6,193 nucleotides of DNA from an uncultured Eubacteriales bacterium (GTDB lineage: Bacteria > Bacillota > Clostridia > UMGS1810): assembly GCA_902493665.1 (NCBI GenBank), contig CABUQL010000083.1, positions 1 to 6,193 on the forward strand. Reading direction: 5' to 3'. Below are positions 4,623-6,193 of this stretch, in pieces. Position 1 is the stretch's first letter. Every line of letters begins with the position of its first letter. Under the pieces are notes generated by a model. The model made no database searches. It saw only the letters and a list, made by a program, of their open reading frames with translations, and was not told the origin of the DNA. The translations under genes were made by a program, and so were the position numbers.

Positions 4623-5834
4623 ATGGAGATAATAAACGGCGGCGTTTGTGCCGCGAAAGGATTCAAAGCAAACGGAATACATTGCGGAATACGCAAAAAC
4701 AAAACAAAAAGGGACATTGCGCTTATCGTTTCGGACAAAGTCGCAAACGCGGCGGCGGTCTATACGACAAATCTTGTCAAGGGAGCTCCCCTGCTTGTGA
4801 CAAAACAACACCTTACCAACGGAAAGGCAAAGGCGATAATCTGCAACAGCGGAAACGCGAACACCTGCAACGCGGACGGCGTTGAAAAAGCCGAAGAAAT
4901 GAGTGAGATCGCGGCGACGGCGCTCGGAATAAAAGCAAGCGACGTTGTGGTTGCGTCAACGGGAGTTATAGGCTTGCCGCTTGACGTAACGCCTATCTCG
5001 AACGGGATAGACGAACTTGTTTCGGGGCTCGGAGATAACAGCGAACTTGCCGCAGAGGGCATAATGACGACCGATACAAAGAAAAAAGAGATTGCCGTGG
5101 AGTTTGAGTTGGGCGGCAGGGTATGTCATATCGGCGGCATTGCAAAGGGCTCGGGAATGATACACCCCAACATGGCGACGATGCTTGTTTTTATAACAAC
5201 CGACTGCGCGATAAGTTCGGAAATGCTTTCCGAAGCGCTTTCTACGGATATACAAAGCACATTCAATATGGTCAGCGTGGACGGCGACACATCGACCAAC
5301 GATATGGTTGTTGTGCTTGCAAACGGCGAAGCCGAAAACAAGGAGATAACCGAGCCGAACGGCGACTATGAAGTATTTATGCAGGCGCTCAACACAGTCA
5401 CGGTTCACCTTTGCAAATCCATTGCGGGCGACGGCGAGGGCGCGACAAAGATGATTGAGTGTGCCGTCATCGGAGCGAAAAACGAGGTCTGCGCAAAAAC
5501 GGTGGCGAAGTCCGTTATATGTTCTTCCCTTGTCAAAGCGGCGATGTTCGGAGCGGACGCGAACTGGGGACGCGTTCTCTGCGCGCTCGGTTACAGCGGC
5601 GCTGATGTCGATGTTTCAAAGGTCGGCGTTACGTTCATATCTTCCGCGGGACGGATAACGGTGTGCAAAGACGGCGCGGGAGTGGATTTTTCGGAAGAAC
5701 TTGCGAAAAAGATACTGCTCGAACACGATATAACGATAGAGATCGACCTTGACGACGGCACGGGAAGCGCCGTTGCGTGGGGTTGCGACCTGACATACGA
5801 TTACGTTAAAATTAACGGAGATTATCGCACATGA
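4623..5834 (+). CDS. argJ: bifunctional glutamate N-acetyltransferase / ornithine acetyltransferase
   Basis: ArgJ moves the acetyl group of N-acetylornithine to glutamate, giving ornithine and closing the acetyl cycle; many members also use acetyl-CoA. The precursor cuts itself into two chains before the nucleophile Thr186 in HPNMATML (181-188), which is intact. Other conserved blocks are INGGVCAAKGFKANG (4-18), ASTGVIGLP (111-119, oxyanion loop), SVDGDTSTND (218-227), AGDGEGATK (268-276), FGADANWGR (309-317) and the C-terminal DLTYDYVKINGDYRT. The ATG at 4623 (403 residues) is preferred because GGAG lies nine bases upstream; the ATG at 4617 (405 residues) is only three bases from it. It follows argC by about 65 bases, and its stop overlaps a possible in-frame ATG of argB. 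The presence of ArgJ implies the cyclic pathway. Whether it also has acetyl-CoA-dependent activity cannot be told from the sequence. Confidence 0.97.
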   Translation: MEIINGGVCAAKGFKANGIHCGIRKNKTKRDIALIVSDKVANAAAVYTTNLVKGAPLLVTKQHLTNGKAKAIICNSGNANTCNADGVEKAEEMSEIAATALGIKASDVVVASTGVIGLPLDVTPISNGIDELVSGLGDNSELAAEGIMTTDTKKKEIAVEFELGGRVCHIGGIAKGSGMIHPNMATMLVFITTDCAISSEMLSEALSTDIQSTFNMVSVDGDTSTNDMVVVLANGEAENKEITEPNGDYEVFMQALNTVTVHLCKSIAGDGEGATKMIECAVIGAKNEVCAKTVAKSVICSSLVKAAMFGADANWGRVLCALGYSGADVDVSKVGVTFISSAGRITVCKDGAGVDFSEELAKKILLEHDITIEIDLDDGTGSAVAWGCDLTYDYVKINGDYRT

Positions 5835-5836
5835 GA

Positions 5837-5840
5837 GGAG
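5837..5840 (+). promoter_or_regulatory. ribosome binding site that decides the argB start
   Basis: GGAG within AGAGGAG, just after the argJ stop and eight bases before ATG 5849. The in-frame ATG at 5831, overlapping the argJ stop as ATGA, lies before this site and has no ribosome site of its own, so 5849 is preferred. Confidence 0.7.
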
Positions 5841-5848
5841 CGGACACG

Positions 5849-6193
5849 ATGACTGTTTCAAATGCCGACAGAGCAAGAATACTTGTTCATGCGCTCCCCT
5901 ACATAAAAAAATATACGGGCAAAATTCTCGTTGTGAAATACGGCGGGAACGCAATGACAAGCGAAAAACTGAAAGATTCCGTTGCAAGAGACATCGTGCT
6001 TTTGAACCTGATAGGCGTGAAAGTTGTTCTTGTTCACGGCGGCGGTCCCGAAATAACGGAAATGCTTTCAAAAATAGGAAAAGAGACGCAGTTTGTAGGC
6101 GGACTTCGCGTTACCGACGAAGAGACGATAGAAGTTGCACAAATGGTGCTTGCGGGCAAGATAAACAAAAGTCTTGTCAATCTGCTTGAATGC
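5849..6193 (+). CDS. argB: acetylglutamate kinase, N-terminal part (cut by the right edge)
   Basis: The first 115 residues of N-acetylglutamate kinase, which uses ATP to phosphorylate N-acetylglutamate in the second step of arginine synthesis. Visible family blocks are ILVHALPYIKKYTGK (11-25), VVKYGGNAM (28-36, phosphate-binding Lys30 and GG), VLVHGGGPEI (60-69, glycine loop), FVGGLRVTD (82-90, substrate-binding Arg) and VLAGKINKSLVNLL (100-113). The N-terminal helix before the kinase core is the extension found in arginine-sensitive hexameric forms, so feedback inhibition by arginine is likely, though the C-terminal part that would confirm it is outside the window. It is spaced 14 bases after argJ and probably co-transcribed with it. 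The protein is intact as far as it can be seen. Confidence 0.97.
   Translation, partial: MTVSNADRARILVHALPYIKKYTGKILVVKYGGNAMTSEKLKDSVARDIVLLNLIGVKVVLVHGGGPEITEMLSKIGKETQFVGGLRVTDEETIEVAQMVLAGKINKSLVNLLEC

Noticed and set aside
1..6193. CRISPR array, tRNA, rRNA or insertion sequence
   Set aside because: No regularly spaced repeats, cloverleaf-like sequence, rRNA stretch or transposase motif was seen.

Overview
The window joins two unlike stretches of DNA. The composition, AGGAGG-type ribosome sites, sigma-A style promoters and the argC-argJ-argB order suggest a Gram-positive anaerobe of the Clostridia. That placement is inference; no rRNA or other marker is present.

Left part (1 to about 2650, minus strand, AT-rich): a small peptide-modification (RiPP) cassette. 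In transcription order it holds a strong promoter (2620-2648), a leader that can fold in two mutually exclusive ways (2495-2582), a decayed second radical SAM/SPASM gene (1971-2460), an unlisted 37-residue precursor peptide starting at TTG (1721-1834), a PqqD-like peptide-binding protein (1347-1649), an intact radical SAM/SPASM enzyme (260-1324), and the start of a further protein that runs off the left edge (1-270) and may be an HprK-like kinase. The likely scheme is that the PqqD-like protein holds the precursor's leader, the radical SAM enzyme modifies the Cys/Asn/Ser-rich core ACGNCNNSSQAGPNC, and the third protein adds a further step.

Middle (about 2650 to 3620): mostly non-coding. It contains a doubtful small membrane-peptide frame (2720-2890, minus), an AT-rich palindrome (2993-3016), and a self-contained plus-strand transcription unit (promoter 3178-3206, 35-codon ORF 3240-3347, strong UUCG-loop terminator 3346-3377). 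Next comes the arginine control region: an extended -10 promoter with three ARG-box-like 14-mers spaced 31 and 30 bp apart.

Right part (3625 to 6193, plus strand, clearly richer in G+C): the arginine biosynthesis genes argC, argJ and argB, the last cut by the window edge. ArgB phosphorylates N-acetylglutamate, ArgC reduces the acyl phosphate, and ArgJ recycles the acetyl group from N-acetylornithine to glutamate. The ARG-box array suggests repression by an ArgR/AhrC-type regulator. The contrast in base and codon use fits a RiPP island placed next to a core operon.
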